Shown: positions 17,649 to 26,935, counted from the first letter of the stretch. The stretch: DNA of 64,000 bases from Kingella sp. (in: b-proteobacteria) (GCF_030527935.1 NZ_JAUMZV010000004.1:15819-79818), one strand, 5' to 3'. Made by a program: numbers and translations. The notes: generated by a model from the letters alone, not told the origin.

Positions 17649-17690
17649 GTTTTCAGGCTGCCTTACATCACACAAAGGCAGCCTGAAAAC
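17649..17690 (-). terminator. uptake-sequence hairpin after hisB
   Basis: GTTTTCAGGCTGCCTTA and its inverted partner AAAGGCAGCCTGAAAAC surround a short loop 18 bases past the hisB stop. Confidence 0.68.
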
Positions 17691-17708
17691 CTATCTACAC
17701 CGCAAACA

Positions 17709-18302
17709 CTACGCCGTTAGCGTCCCTTTGGTAGAGGGCATTTTGCCCGCCATGCGCTCATCGTATTCCACCGCCATGCGCAGCGCGCGCCCGAATGCTT
17801 TGAACACGGTTTCGGCTTGGTGGTGGGCATTTTTGCCGCGCAGGTTGTCAATATGCAGCGTTATCATGGCGTGGTTCACCAGCCCGTGGAAAAACTCGCT
17901 GAACAAGTCCACGTCAAACTTGCCGATGGTGGCGCGGGTAAAGTCAATGTGGTATTCCAGCCCTGCGCGTCCTGATAAATCCAGCACCACGCGGCTTAAT
18001 GCTTCATCCAGCGGCACATAGCTGTGCCCGTAGCGGCGGATGCCGATTTTGTCGCCCAGCGCGGCTTTGAGTGCTTGCCCAAGCGTGATGCCGATGTCTT
18101 CTACGCTGTGGTGGTCGTCTATGTGCAAATCGCCCTTGCATACGATGTCTAGGTCTATCAAGCCGTGGCGGGCGATTTGGTCTAGCATGTGTTCCAAAAA
18201 GGGGATGCCTGTGTCAAAGCGGGCTTTGCCTGTGCCGTCTAGGTTGAGCGATACGGTGATTTGGGTTTCGCTGGTGTTGCGGGTGATGGTGGCGGTTCGC
18301 AT
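17709..18302 (-). CDS. hisB: imidazoleglycerol-phosphate dehydratase
   Basis: The 197-residue monofunctional enzyme performs the dehydration of imidazoleglycerol phosphate in histidine synthesis, with Mn bound by His clusters. The motifs [24 protein letters not shown] and [18 protein letters not shown] are all present. Length fits the stand-alone form without a phosphatase domain. The first codons and leader of this gene are duplicated at 19140-19243, upstream of the intervening gene. hisC lies farther upstream on the same strand. Confidence 0.96.
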   Translation of the reverse strand: MRTATITRNTSETQITVSLNLDGTGKARFDTGIPFLEHMLDQIARHGLIDLDIVCKGDLHIDDHHSVEDIGITLGQALKAALGDKIGIRRYGHSYVPLDEALSRVVLDLSGRAGLEYHIDFTRATIGKFDVDLFSEFFHGLVNHAMITLHIDNLRGKNAHHQAETVFKAFGRALRMAVEYDERMAGKMPSTKGTLTA

Positions 18303-18342
18303 GGTTGTGTCCTTGTGGTGGTGTGTGAAATGGGATTTTGAA

Positions 18343-18382
18343 TAGGCAGCCTGAAAATCTCCGTTCAGGCTGCCTGAAAACC
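18343..18382 (-). terminator. uptake-sequence hairpin after the GyrI-like gene
   Basis: AGGCAGCCTGAA and the inverted TTCAGGCTGCCT pair flank a short loop at the end of the GyrI-like gene on the minus strand. The left copy also belongs to the hisB leader. Confidence 0.55.
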
Positions 18383-18383
18383 G

Positions 18384-18998
18384 CTATTCCACCGCATAGC
18401 GCAATATCGTTTTGAGTTTTTCGGGTGCGGTGCGGTTGGCGTTGCTCAGATAGATTTCGCGGTGGATATCGCTGCTGCGCCGCAAACCGTGTTCCCGGCA
18501 GAAGCGGTCCATTTCGGCAAACGAGCGCGGTTCGTCGTCAAACGTGCCGACGTGCAGAATGTTGACGCATTTGCCGTCCGACATACTCGCAAAGCGCACT
18601 TCTTCATAAAGCGGATTGGGCTTTTTGATGCGGGTTTTTTCCAGCGCGTCCTGCCACATTTCGGGGGTGACGAAATCGGGCTGGGCAATCATGACGGTGT
18701 ATGCCAGACTGTCTTTGTCCAATGCGCCCTTCCCTGCCTGCGTTTTCTGCCGCCACACGCCTTCCAGCGGATAAACGGCAAAATCATCAATTTCCCGCCC
18801 TGCGGCGGTTTTTTTGTATCCCATCTTTATGGCATACGCGAGACTGTACAGCGCACCCACGCGTTCGGAAAAATCGGCGGCATTGGGGTTGCCCTTGCCG
18901 TCTATCATGATGAACCGCTGGGTGGGAACGTTGAGTAATACAGGTTGGGTTTTGATGCCGTATAGGTCTTTATGGGATTTTTTCCAGTCTTGTTTCAT
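18384..18998 (-). CDS. GyrI-like small-molecule-binding domain protein
   Basis: The protein has 204 residues, MKQDWKKSHKDLYG onward. The segment RFIMIDGKGNPNA and the C-terminal pattern (CVNILHVGTFDDEPRSFAEM, SSDIHREIYLSNANRT) fit the GyrI-like small-molecule-binding domain proteins (AraC effector-domain fold). The ATG at 18998 is chosen because AGGAAA is well placed for it. It sits between hisC and hisB, flanked by uptake sequences and by a partial duplication of the hisB start, so it looks like a recently inserted cargo gene. Ligand and role are unknown. Confidence 0.85.
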   Translation of the reverse strand: MKQDWKKSHKDLYGIKTQPVLLNVPTQRFIMIDGKGNPNAADFSERVGALYSLAYAIKMGYKKTAAGREIDDFAVYPLEGVWRQKTQAGKGALDKDSLAYTVMIAQPDFVTPEMWQDALEKTRIKKPNPLYEEVRFASMSDGKCVNILHVGTFDDEPRSFAEMDRFCREHGLRRSSDIHREIYLSNANRTAPEKLKTILRYAVE

Positions 18999-19041
18999 CG
19001 GGGTTTCCTTTCCTGTTTTCATTTTCGGGTTTCAGGCTGCC

Positions 19042-19188
19042 TTACGGGCAGCCGTGGATATTGTTCCCGTTTCCGGGTTTTTTTCCAGCCCAATCCGAAT
19101 AGGTTTGATTTAAGGCACAAAAGGCAGCCTGAAATCTCGCGGTGATTTGGGTTTCGCTGGTGTTGCGGGTGACGGTGGCGGTTCGCAT
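19042..19188 (-). pseudogene. hisB': duplicated hisB 5' fragment upstream of the GyrI-like gene
   Basis: A second copy of the hisB start codon and its first 16 codons ([16 protein letters not shown]) begins at 19188. After codon 16 it enters an uptake sequence and unrelated sequence, stopping after 48 residues. The block 19140-19243 equals 18254-18357 over 104 bases with one mismatch, covering the start, leader and a complete uptake sequence. Confidence 0.9.
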
Positions 19189-19243
19189 GGTTGTGTCCTT
19201 GTGGTGGTGTGTGAAATGGGATTTTGAATAGGCAGCCTGAAAA
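19140..19243. repeat. 104-base direct duplication of the hisB start region
   Basis: It is identical to 18254-18357 except for one C/T difference (codon 6, Val instead of Ile). It ends at the same point inside an uptake sequence (CCTGAAAA). The two copies bracket the GyrI-like gene. Confidence 0.93.
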
Positions 19244-19437
19244 CGAGCGAAGCGTGTTTCAGCGAAGCTAAAACGTATTTGAGTGCGTTTCAGGCTGCCT
19301 TTGCGTTGTTAACACAAAGAGCGCATGGTTGCTATACAGCGCATGGTAAGCGTGGTATGCGGCGCAACGCATGAAATGGCAACGCCGTATCATTGAAATG
19401 TTAATCAACTATATTTTCAGGCAGCCTAAAAAGTAGC

Positions 19438-20664
19438 TTAAACCGCCACCACCAAATCGCCAAAATAATGGCTGCACAAATAAATACTCATCAGCGAGAA
19501 CAGCACCACCGCCAGCAGCACGCCTTTAATCATGCCTGCGTTGAGCTTGGTGATGGCTTCGGCGTTGGCGTAGAAGCCGCTTTGTTTGGCGCGAACGTGG
19601 TCGGCAATCACGTTGCCCAGCACGCGCAGCACTTGGTCGTTTTCTTCGGGCGTGCCGATGGTTAGGCGCAGGCAGTTTTGCAGCGAAGGATGCGTGCCGT
19701 GCAGGTTTTTCACCAAAATTTTGTTGTCTTTCAGCGTGTTAAACGCCAGCGTGGCATCGGGCAGGCGGGCGGTTACAAAATTGGCTTCGCTGGGGAACAC
19801 GGTTACATCTTCCAACTCTGCCAGCGCGTTGCCCACGCGGGCGCGTTCGTTTTTTAGCGTTTCTATGTGCTGCGTGAACACATCGGCATGGCGCAGGGCG
19901 AAAGCGGCGGCGGCAAGGCTAAGCTGGTTCATGTTGTAAGGCGGCATGATTTTTGCCAACTCGCCCATCACGGCGGGGCTGCCCGCGGCGTAGCCCACGC
20001 GCAAGCCTGCGAAGCCGATTTTGCTTAATGTGCGCATCACGACTAGGTTTTCAGGCTGCCCTGCTTGGTCAAGCAAGCTGTCGTGGCTAAACGCGCCGTA
20101 GGCTTCGTCTATCACGATGATGCCTGTGGCGGCTTGGATGATGGCTTCCACCGCTTCGCGGCTAAACGGCACGCCCGTGGGGTTGTTGGGGTAGGCGAGA
20201 AAAATCAGCGCGGGCTTGTGTTGCTGGATGGCTTTGAGTGTGGCTTCCAAGTTGAGCGTGAAATCGGGGTTGAGCGGTACGCCGATGTAGTTCATGCCAA
20301 AGAGTTCCGCATTGCGGCGATACATCACAAAACTGGGTTCAACCGCCAGCACGGTGGCGTTGGCTTGGGCAACCAGCAGCGTAATGAACTGGATGATTTC
20401 GTCCGAGCCGTTGCCCAGCACGATTTGCGCGGCTTCGGGGATGGCAAACGTGCTGCGCAGCAAGGCGGGCAAAGGGCTGGTGGTGATGTTGGGATAGCGG
20501 TTAATTGGCGCGGCGGCAAGCTCGTGGGCAAGCTCGGCGCGCAGTTCTGCCGAAAATTGATACGGCACTTCCATTGCGTCCAGTTTGATAAAGCCATCGG
20601 GCGCATCGGCAACGTGGTAAGCGGTTTGGGCGAGAATATCGGGGCGGATAACGGATGTGGACAT
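19438..20664 (-). CDS. hisC: histidinol-phosphate aminotransferase with an extra C-terminal membrane helix
   Basis: The 408-residue protein has a PLP-dependent class I/II aminotransferase body: GSDEIIQ, FLAYPNNPTG, IVIDEAYGAF and RTLSKIGFAGLRVGY, where the Lys of TLSK binds PLP. The enzyme body ends around LRLTIGTPEENDQVLRVL. A further 50 or so residues follow, including a strongly hydrophobic stretch (GVLLAVVLFSLMSIYL) near residues 381-396. Typical HisC has about 350-370 residues and no membrane segment. The tail may be a fused fragment or a real anchor. Transcription continues toward the GyrI-like gene and hisB. Confidence 0.93.
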   Translation of the reverse strand: MSTSVIRPDILAQTAYHVADAPDGFIKLDAMEVPYQFSAELRAELAHELAAAPINRYPNITTSPLPALLRSTFAIPEAAQIVLGNGSDEIIQFITLLVAQANATVLAVEPSFVMYRRNAELFGMNYIGVPLNPDFTLNLEATLKAIQQHKPALIFLAYPNNPTGVPFSREAVEAIIQAATGIIVIDEAYGAFSHDSLLDQAGQPENLVVMRTLSKIGFAGLRVGYAAGSPAVMGELAKIMPPYNMNQLSLAAAAFALRHADVFTQHIETLKNERARVGNALAELEDVTVFPSEANFVTARLPDATLAFNTLKDNKILVKNLHGTHPSLQNCLRLTIGTPEENDQVLRVLGNVIADHVRAKQSGFYANAEAITKLNAGMIKGVLLAVVLFSLMSIYLCSHYFGDLVVAV

Positions 20665-20799
20665 GGTTTGGGCTTTCGTTAGAGATGGTTAAATGGTTGA
20701 GTGGCTTGGTTAAAGCGCGTTAAATGTATCACAAAACACCAACCACGCCCAAACAGAGTTTGCAGCAGCCTGAAACCACCCCGCGCACCCCTTTTCAGG

Positions 20800-20828
20800 C
20801 TGCCGAAGCCGCCTAAATTTGCTATCAT
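20800..20828 (+). promoter_or_regulatory. probable thrB promoter with -35 in an uptake sequence
   Basis: CTGCCG (20800-20805), at the edge of TTTTCAGGCTGCC, is followed after 17 bases by TATCAT (20823-20828), 38 bases before the thrB start. Confidence 0.5.
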
Positions 20829-20865
20829 GGTCCCCTTTCAACCTCGTTCATTTTCAGGCTGCCTT

Positions 20866-21789
20866 ATGTCCGTTTACACCAGCGTATCCAACGACGAAAT
20901 GCGCCAACTGCTCACCCAATACCATCTCGGCGAATTTCAATCCCTGCAAGGCATCGCCCAAGGCGTAACCAACAGCAATTATTTTCTGCATACCACGAGC
21001 GGCAGCTATGTGCTCACCGTGTTTGAAACCCTAAAAGCGCACGAAGTGCCCTTTTTTATGGCGCTCACCCAACACCTAAGCGCAAACGCCGTAGCCTGCC
21101 CCGCCCCCATCGCCCAACGCAATGGCGCACTCACCGCCACATTAGCAGGCAAACCCGCCTGCATCGTAGAAAAACTCAACGGCAGCGATGTCGCCTATCC
21201 CACTGCCGCCCAATGCCGCAGCACAGGCGCAATGCTCGCCCAAATGCACCTTGCAGGCGCAACCTTTCCCCAAACCATGCCCAATCCCCGCCACGCAACA
21301 TGGTGGCGCAACAGCGAAGCCCAACTCGCCCCCCACCTAGAACCCCAAGACGCGCAGCTGCTGCAAGACGAAATCGCCCACCTAGCCCAACACCCCGACA
21401 CCCACCTGCCCAGCGGCATCATCCACGCCGATTTATTCAAAGACAACGTATTGCTCCACGGCGACCAAGTCGCAGGTTTCATCGATTTTTACTACGCCTG
21501 CCACGGCAGCTTTGTTTACGACATCGCCATCGCCATCAACGACTGGGCGCGCACTGCCGACAACCACATAGACCCCACCCTGCAACAAGCCTTCCTAAAC
21601 GGCTACCAGAGCATCCGCCGCCTAACCCCCGCCGAACAAGACTACCTGCCCACCGCCTACCGCGCAGGCTGCATCCGCTTCTGGGTTTCCCGCCTGCTGG
21701 ATTACCACTTCCCCGCCGAAGGCGAAATGACCTTTATCAAAGACCCCAACGTATTCCGCAATTTATTACTCGCCTACCGCAGCGCATAA
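20866..21789 (+). CDS. thrB: homoserine kinase, ThrB2 (phosphotransferase-fold) type
   Basis: The 307-residue protein phosphorylates homoserine in threonine synthesis. It belongs to the aminoglycoside-phosphotransferase-like ThrB2 class, with the catalytic [11 protein letters not shown] and metal-binding [17 protein letters not shown]. The N-terminal [21 protein letters not shown] block is typical. ATG 20866 starts [12 protein letters not shown]; upstream codons are translated uptake sequence. It ends in an uptake-sequence hairpin and is followed by lldD on the same strand. Confidence 0.95.
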   Translation: MSVYTSVSNDEMRQLLTQYHLGEFQSLQGIAQGVTNSNYFLHTTSGSYVLTVFETLKAHEVPFFMALTQHLSANAVACPAPIAQRNGALTATLAGKPACIVEKLNGSDVAYPTAAQCRSTGAMLAQMHLAGATFPQTMPNPRHATWWRNSEAQLAPHLEPQDAQLLQDEIAHLAQHPDTHLPSGIIHADLFKDNVLLHGDQVAGFIDFYYACHGSFVYDIAIAINDWARTADNHIDPTLQQAFLNGYQSIRRLTPAEQDYLPTAYRAGCIRFWVSRLLDYHFPAEGEMTFIKDPNVFRNLLLAYRSA

Positions 21790-21794
21790 ATCGC

Positions 21795-21839
21795 AAAGGC
21801 AGCCTGAAAACGCATCCCCAAGCGTTTCAGGCTGCCTTT
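21795..21839 (+). terminator. uptake-sequence hairpin after thrB
   Basis: AAAGGCAGCCTGAAAACGC and GCGTTTCAGGCTGCCTTT form a long perfect stem around a short loop, with a T-run. Confidence 0.75.
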
Positions 21840-21868
21840 AATGTTTACTACCCACAAGGACACCCCCC

Positions 21869-23041
21869 ATGTTCACCCCACCCCTATCCCAAATCACCAC
21901 CATCGAAGACCTGCGCCAAGTTGCCTGCCGCAAGCTGCCTAAAATGTTCTACGAATACGCCGACACAGGCTCGTGGACACAATCCACCTACCACGCCAAC
22001 GCCGCCGATTTCGCCCCCATCCAATTTCGCCAGCGCGTGCTGGTGGATATGGAAAACCGCAGCTTGCAAACCCAAATGCTCGGGCAAACCGTCAAAATGC
22101 CGCTCGCCATCGCCCCCACAGGGCTAACAGGTATGTTCCACGCCGATGGCGAAATCCTTGCCGCCCGCGCCTGCGAAAAATTTGGCATCCCCTACACCCT
22201 ATCCACCATGTCCATCTGCTCCATAGAAGACGTTGCCGAAAACACCACCGCCCCATTCTGGTTTCAGCTTTATGTGATGCGCGACCGCGAATTTATGGCC
22301 GATTTAATCCGCCGCGCCCAAGATGCCCAATGCAGCACGCTGGTGCTCACCGCCGATTTGCAAATCGTCGGGCAACGCCACCGCGACATCAAAAACGGGC
22401 TCACCGTCCCCCCGCGCCCCACGCTCTCCAACCTGCTCAACCTGGCCAGCAAAATAGAATGGGGGCTAAAAATGCTCAACACCCAACGGCGCACCTTCCG
22501 CAACATCGCGGGACACGCCAAAGACGTAACCAACCTAGCCGAGCTGATGCCGTGGGTCGCCAAACAATTTGACCCCAAATTAAGCTGGGACGACATCGCC
22601 CACATCAAAGACCTATGGGGCGGCAAGCTCATCATCAAAGGCATCATAGACCCCGAAGACGCAGAAAAAGCCGTGCAACACGGTGCAGATGCCATCATCG
22701 TCTCCAACCACGGCGGCAGGCAGCTAGATGGCGCGCCATCCACCATCCGCGCCCTGCCCGCCATCGTGCAAGCCGTGGGCAGCCAAACCGAAGTCTGGCT
22801 AGACGGCGGCATCCGCACAGGGCAAGACATCCTAAAAGCATGGGCACTGGGCGCACGCGGCACATTCATCGGGCGACCCCATCTCTACGCGCTCGCCGCC
22901 TACGGCGAAGCAGGCGTAACCCGCGCTCTAGAAATCCTGTACAACGAAATGGATTTAAGCATGGCATTCACAGGACACCGCGACATCCAAAATGTAACCC
23001 GCGATATTTTGGTAGCAGGCAGCTACCCCAAGGCAGCCTGA
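21869..23041 (+). CDS. lldD: L-lactate dehydrogenase (FMN-dependent, quinone-linked)
   Basis: The 390-residue protein oxidises L-lactate to pyruvate at the inner membrane. FMN/substrate motifs include [53 protein letters not shown] and [15 protein letters not shown] (catalytic His). The C-terminal [18 protein letters not shown] is also diagnostic. The TGA stop (23039-23041) lies in an uptake sequence, giving a Lys-Ala-Ala end. Lactate is a key carbon source for Neisseriaceae in the mouth and throat. Confidence 0.96.
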   Translation: MFTPPLSQITTIEDLRQVACRKLPKMFYEYADTGSWTQSTYHANAADFAPIQFRQRVLVDMENRSLQTQMLGQTVKMPLAIAPTGLTGMFHADGEILAARACEKFGIPYTLSTMSICSIEDVAENTTAPFWFQLYVMRDREFMADLIRRAQDAQCSTLVLTADLQIVGQRHRDIKNGLTVPPRPTLSNLLNLASKIEWGLKMLNTQRRTFRNIAGHAKDVTNLAELMPWVAKQFDPKLSWDDIAHIKDLWGGKLIIKGIIDPEDAEKAVQHGADAIIVSNHGGRQLDGAPSTIRALPAIVQAVGSQTEVWLDGGIRTGQDILKAWALGARGTFIGRPHLYALAAYGEAGVTRALEILYNEMDLSMAFTGHRDIQNVTRDILVAGSYPKAA

Positions 23042-23207
23042 AACCCAATACAATCTTTTCAGGCTGCCCCAAGAATCAATGCAGCCTGAAACAGAACATG
23101 GCGTATCGCCGCCATACCCACGCTTACCATCGCCGCAGCCCACCCCTTTCAGGCTGCCCCAACCACCGCAATCCCCTTCCCCCCAACCACCCCAGAAAGC
23201 CCCAACC

Positions 23208-24065
23208 ATGAATCTCCCACTCAAAAAACTCTATTCAGGCAAAGTCCGCGACCTATACGAAATAGACAGCCAAACCATGCTCATCGTCGCCAGCGACCGC
23301 CTATCCGCTTTTGATGTCATACTCAACGAACCCATCCCCCGCAAAGGCGAAATCCTGACCCAAATCTCCAACTTCTGGTTCAACAAACTCGCCCACATCA
23401 TGCCCAACCACTTCACAGGGCAAACCGTGTACGACATCCTGCCCCAAGCCGAAGCCCAAGCCATCGCAGCACGCGCCGTCGTCGCCAAACGGCTCACCCC
23501 CGTCAAAATAGAAGCCGTGGTGCGCGGCTACATCAGCGGCAGCGGCTGGAAAGCCTACCAAGCCACAGGCGCAATCTGCGGCATCCCACTCCCTGCCAAC
23601 CTGCGCGAAGCCGAAAAACTGCCCGAAGTCATCTTCACCCCATCCACCAAAGCCGCAGTCGGCGAGCATGACGAAAACATCAGCTTCGCCCAATGCAGCG
23701 ACATCATCGGCAGCGAACTTGCCCACCAAGTGCGCGCCAAAGCCATCCAACTCTACACCGAAGCCGCCGAATACGCCGCCACACGCGGCATCATCATTGC
23801 CGACACCAAATTTGAATTTGGGCTAGACGAAAACGGCACGCTCACCCTAATGGACGAAGTGCTCACCCCCGATTCCAGCCGCTTCTGGGCAGCGCAAAGC
23901 TACCAAATCGGCAGCAATCCTCCATCGTTTGACAAACAATTCATCCGCGACTGGCTAGAACACAGCGGCTGGAACAAACAGCCCCCCGTCCCCGCCATCC
24001 CCGCCGACGTACTCGCCAAAACCGTCGCCAAATACCAAGAAGCCCTGCGCCTATTGACCGCATAA
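23208..24065 (+). CDS. purC: phosphoribosylaminoimidazole-succinocarboxamide synthase
   Basis: The 285-residue SAICAR synthase joins CAIR and aspartate with ATP in purine synthesis. [13 protein letters not shown] (ATP-binding), [24 protein letters not shown], and the IADTKFEFG / SSRFW blocks identify it. The start at 23208 ([11 protein letters not shown]) is chosen because upstream codons translate uptake sequences. purE is at 62.3 kb, so purine genes are scattered. Confidence 0.96.
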   Translation: MNLPLKKLYSGKVRDLYEIDSQTMLIVASDRLSAFDVILNEPIPRKGEILTQISNFWFNKLAHIMPNHFTGQTVYDILPQAEAQAIAARAVVAKRLTPVKIEAVVRGYISGSGWKAYQATGAICGIPLPANLREAEKLPEVIFTPSTKAAVGEHDENISFAQCSDIIGSELAHQVRAKAIQLYTEAAEYAATRGIIIADTKFEFGLDENGTLTLMDEVLTPDSSRFWAAQSYQIGSNPPSFDKQFIRDWLEHSGWNKQPPVPAIPADVLAKTVAKYQEALRLLTA

Positions 24066-24071
24066 ACACAC

Positions 24072-24106
24072 AAAGGCAGCCTGAAAGCTAATTTTCAGGC
24101 TGCCTA
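24072..24106 (+). terminator. uptake-sequence hairpin after purC
   Basis: AAAGGCAGCCTGAAAGC and TTTTCAGGCTGCCTAAA are inverted around a short loop 7 bases past the stop. Confidence 0.7.
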
Positions 24107-24114
24107 AACAAATT

Positions 24115-24200
24115 TGCCAGCGCACGGCTTGCAAGCAAGCCGTAGAGACGCGGGGACGCTTTTCAGACTGCCCACCGCTGTCCCCGCGTCCATCCCGCAG
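24115..24200. repeat. CGGCTTGC...GCAAGCCG repeat
   Basis: GCCAGCGCACGGCTTGCAAG is followed by GCAAGCCGTAGAGACGCGGG and a CCCGCGTC return arm. A near-identical block is at about 61454-61530, and an inverted partial copy at about 8475-8520. No gene fits here. Confidence 0.65.
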
Positions 24201-24295
24201 CCCGTAACGCCCAACCCCAACCACTCATATCCACCATCCACCGCCGACACCATTACGGCGCAACCAACAAAACCACTTTCAGGCAGCCTGAAACC

Positions 24296-25090
24296 ATGAA
24301 AAAACGACTTTCCCAACTGCTAGCACTCATCGCCACGCTCTACGCCGCCACATCCTGCACCCTGTACACCCAGCAAGAAAACCTGTTATTCCATCCCACC
24401 CAACTGCCCGCCCACTACGCCTACGCTTTCAGGCTGCCGCACGAAGAAATCGCCCTGCCCGTAAACGGAGCAGTGCTCAACGGCTTGCATTTCCGCCAAC
24501 CCCACGGCAAAGGCGCGATTTTGTTTTTCCACGGCAACGCAGGCGCATTGGACAGCTGGGGCGAAGTCGCGCAACGCTTCGCCGAGCTGGGCTACGACAG
24601 CTATGTGTTTGACTATCGCGGCTACGGCAAAAGCAGCGGGCAAATCCGCAGCCAAGCCGAGCTGCTCGCCGATGCCGAGCGCATGGCGCAGTATGTGCGC
24701 CAAAGTTTCCCCGCCGACCAAATCATCATAATCGGCTACTCCATCGGCAGCGGCATGGCGGCGCACGTTGCCGCGCAGTTGCACACGCCCAAGCTGGTGC
24801 TGATTTCGCCCTATCTGCGCCTGTGCGATTTAATCCGCGAAAAAATGCCGCTTGTGCCGCCGTTGCTTATCAAATACCCGCTGCCCACCGCCGATTATCT
24901 CGCAGCCACGCCCAACACGCAGGTGCTGATTTTCCACGGCACACACGACACGCTCATCCCCGCCACGCACGGGCAACGGCTGGCGCAAACCCTAGGCGCG
25001 CGGGCGCAGTATCACGAACTCCCCACTGGGCATAACGATATATTCAGCCAAGCAGGCTTGTGGCAAACGCTGAAACACGCCTTGCGGTAA
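24296..25090 (+). CDS. alpha/beta hydrolase, probable lipoprotein (BEM46/YfhR-like)
   Basis: The 264-residue protein has a signal with a lipobox-like LYAATSC (Cys near residue 21), so it may be membrane-anchored. The hydrolase core has FFHGNAG (oxyanion), DYRGYGKSSG, the nucleophile elbow GYSIGSG, an acid in FHGTHDTLIP and His in GHNDIF. This matches the BEM46-like group of serine hydrolases of unknown substrate. The FRLP near residue 43 is a translated uptake sequence. The start overlaps an uptake sequence (CCTGAAACCATGAAA). Confidence 0.87.
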   Translation: MKKRLSQLLALIATLYAATSCTLYTQQENLLFHPTQLPAHYAYAFRLPHEEIALPVNGAVLNGLHFRQPHGKGAILFFHGNAGALDSWGEVAQRFAELGYDSYVFDYRGYGKSSGQIRSQAELLADAERMAQYVRQSFPADQIIIIGYSIGSGMAAHVAAQLHTPKLVLISPYLRLCDLIREKMPLVPPLLIKYPLPTADYLAATPNTQVLIFHGTHDTLIPATHGQRLAQTLGARAQYHELPTGHNDIFSQAGLWQTLKHALR

Positions 25091-25144
25091 AACGGTTAGG
25101 CAGCCTGAAACTTTTGCCACCCAACAGCAGCCTGAAAACAAGAA

Positions 25145-25522
25145 ATGCCGTCATTCCCGCCTACGCGCACTACTGTCCGGAATAAAAATCCCCCATGCCC
25201 CACCGCCCAAAGCATTACCGAAGCCAGCGTCAACGACATCGGCCAACGCCACATCGTGCAGCCTGAAAAAGGCGCAACCTATGTTTTTGACAAAGGCTAC
25301 TGCGACTACAACGGGTGGGCAGAACTAGACCAAGCAGGTGCGTATTTCGTAACCCGTCTCAAAGCCAATGCCGCTGTTGAAGTGATAGAACAACAAAGGC
25401 GGGAGTGGATAGATCGGGTACAGGGACGGTTGATTTGATGTTGAGTGGATAGGTGGTTAGGTAGTTGATGTTTAATGGGGATTTATTCCGGACAGTAGTG
25501 CGCGTAGGCGGGAATGACGGCA
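25145..25522. repeat. palindromic dRS3 pair interrupted by an IS remnant
   Basis: ATGCCGTCATTCCCGCCTACGCG (25145-25167) and its exact inverted copy (25500-25522) flank the IS remnant. The match continues outward through AAGAAATGCC/GGCATTTCTT to uptake sequences on both sides. The uninterrupted sequence would have been a perfect palindrome around CGCG. Confidence 0.8.
25168..25500 (+). mobile_element. internally deleted IS with a DDE transposase fragment
   Basis: Inverted ends CACTACTGTCCGGAATAAA (left) and the matching TTATTCCGGACAGTAGTG (right) bound 333 bases. CGCG appears on both sides and may be the target duplication. Inside, the frame around 25210-25436 encodes ITEASVNDIGQRH, ATYVFDKGYCDYNGW and GAYFVTRLKANAAVEVI, a catalytic-core fragment of an IS4-superfamily transposase (the Asp of VFDKGY is the second DDE residue). 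The N- and C-terminal parts are missing, so it is not autonomous. Confidence 0.82.
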
Positions 25523-25595
25523 TTTCTTATTTTTCAGGCTGCCGCTGGGGGTTTTGCAAAGATTTCAGGCTGCCTTTATCTATGCCCAATACAAC

Positions 25596-25631
25596 AACGC
25601 CGTAGGTCAGGATTTTGACCTACGGCGTTTT
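25596..25631. terminator. strong stem-loop terminator
   Basis: AACGCCGTAGGTCA and TGACCTACGGCGTT form a perfect 14-base stem around a GGATTT-type loop, then TTTGCG. It is the only strong terminator here not made of uptake sequences, and has no intact gene immediately upstream. Confidence 0.65.
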
Positions 25632-25692
25632 GCGTGTAACAGGATGGTGTTCAATGTTTATCTGCTGGCGACAATGCGCTTGGTTGCTTGCA

Positions 25693-25739
25693 TAAGGCAG
25701 CCTGAAATGGGCTTACACATAATCTTTCAGGCTGCCTAA
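25693..25739 (-). terminator. uptake-sequence hairpin at the rfbD 3' end
   Basis: TAAGGCAGCCTGAAA and TTTCAGGCTGCCTAA are inverted around the rfbD stop. The right arm is inside the last codons (GSLKDYV). Confidence 0.6.
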
Positions 25740-26594
25740 TGCGACTTGCCAGTCGCTGGGGGCGATGCCAAAGGCGGCTTGGATTTTGCTGCAATCTAGG
25801 CGTGAGTTGGCGGGGCGTTGGGCGGGGGTGGGGTAGTCGGTGGTGGCGATGGCGTTGAGCGTGGGGATGCGCGGCAGTAGGTTTTGCTCGGCGGCGCGGC
25901 GGAAGATTTCGCTGGCGAAGCCGTGCCAGCTGGTGTAGGGGCTGCCTGAATAGTGGTACACGCCGTATTCGGTGGATTGCGCGGCGTTGATGTGTTGGGC
26001 GATTTTTATCAGTGCGGCGGCGATGTCGCCTGCGTAGGTGGGTGCGCCGAATTGGTCGGTGACGATGCCGAGTGTGTCGCGCTCGCGCCCGAGCCGTAGC
26101 ATGGTTTTGACGAAGTTGTTGCCGTGTTCGCCGAATACCCATGCGGTGCGTAGGATGATGGTGCGCGGGCAGGCGGCGAGTGCGGCGGTTTCGCCGTCTA
26201 GTTTGGTTTGCCCGTATACGCTTTGGGGGGCGGTGGGGTCGGTTTCGCGGTAGGGGTTTTCGCCTTTGCCATCAAATACATAGTCGGTGGAGATGTGTAG
26301 GAACGCTGCGCCGATGGCTTGGGCGGCTTCGGCTAGGTGGCGTGTGCCGTTTACGTTGATGGCGCGGGCGAGTTCGGCTTCGCTTTCGGCTTTATCAACG
26401 GCGGTGTGGGCGGCGGCGTTGATGATGATGCTGGGGCGGTGGGTTTGGGCAGCCTGAAATACGGCGGCGCGGTCGGTGATGTCTAGTGTGTCGCGGTCGG
26501 CGGCGATGATGGTGGTGTTGGGCTGGGCTTGCAGTTGGCGCACGAGTTGGCTGCCGACTTGTCCGTTTGCGCCTGTGATAAGGTAGGTGGTCAT
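25713..26594 (-). CDS. rfbD: dTDP-4-dehydrorhamnose reductase
   Basis: The 293-residue NADPH-dependent short-chain reductase performs the last step of dTDP-L-rhamnose synthesis. It has TGANGQVGSQL (nucleotide binding), NAAAHTAVDKAE, STDYVFDG and the catalytic YGQTKLDGE. The C-terminus reads GSLKDYV, the end coming from an uptake sequence. rfbA is at 51.8 kb on the same strand, not adjacent; rfbB and rfbC are not in the window. Confidence 0.95.
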   Translation of the reverse strand: MTTYLITGANGQVGSQLVRQLQAQPNTTIIAADRDTLDITDRAAVFQAAQTHRPSIIINAAAHTAVDKAESEAELARAINVNGTRHLAEAAQAIGAAFLHISTDYVFDGKGENPYRETDPTAPQSVYGQTKLDGETAALAACPRTIILRTAWVFGEHGNNFVKTMLRLGRERDTLGIVTDQFGAPTYAGDIAAALIKIAQHINAAQSTEYGVYHYSGSPYTSWHGFASEIFRRAAEQNLLPRIPTLNAIATTDYPTPAQRPANSRLDCSKIQAAFGIAPSDWQVALGSLKDYV

Positions 26595-26671
26595 GGGGGC
26601 TCCTTGGGGTGGGGTTATAAAAAGGGGTTTTCAGGCTGCCTATTATAAGGGGATGGGGCGGCCTGAAATTT

Positions 26672-26833
26672 AGAACCTGTATTCACTATTCTCATGGGCA
26701 TCTTTTATGTCCTAAAAACGCGGCTACTGCGTTAAAAATGCGCGCAAGGTATCCAACCTTGCTGTGCTTTTTGCCTTGTATCCGCGCTTTTATGTCATAA
26801 AATCTGCCTATGGAAATAGTGAATACAGGTTCT
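26672..26833. mobile_element. M1 miniature inverted-repeat element
   Basis: This full 162-base copy has both AGAACCTGTATTCACTATT-type ends and possible TTTA on both sides. It lies between rfbD and the phospholipase D gene, next to an R3 repeat. Confidence 0.85.
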
Positions 26834-26840
26834 TTAAAAA

Positions 26841-26931
26841 ATGGAGCGGCGATGGCTCGTTGGCAAATGGTTAATTGAATGGGCTGCTGTGTGGGGATTG
26901 CCATTGTGTTGGCGAGCCGCCGACGCTCCAT
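26841..26931. repeat. GC-rich 91-base inverted repeat (R3 family)
   Basis: ATGGAGCGGCGATGGCTCGT and GCGAGCCGCCGACGCTCCAT bound a centre with TTAATTGAATGGGCTGC. Confidence 0.8.
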
Positions 26932-26935
26932 TGCT

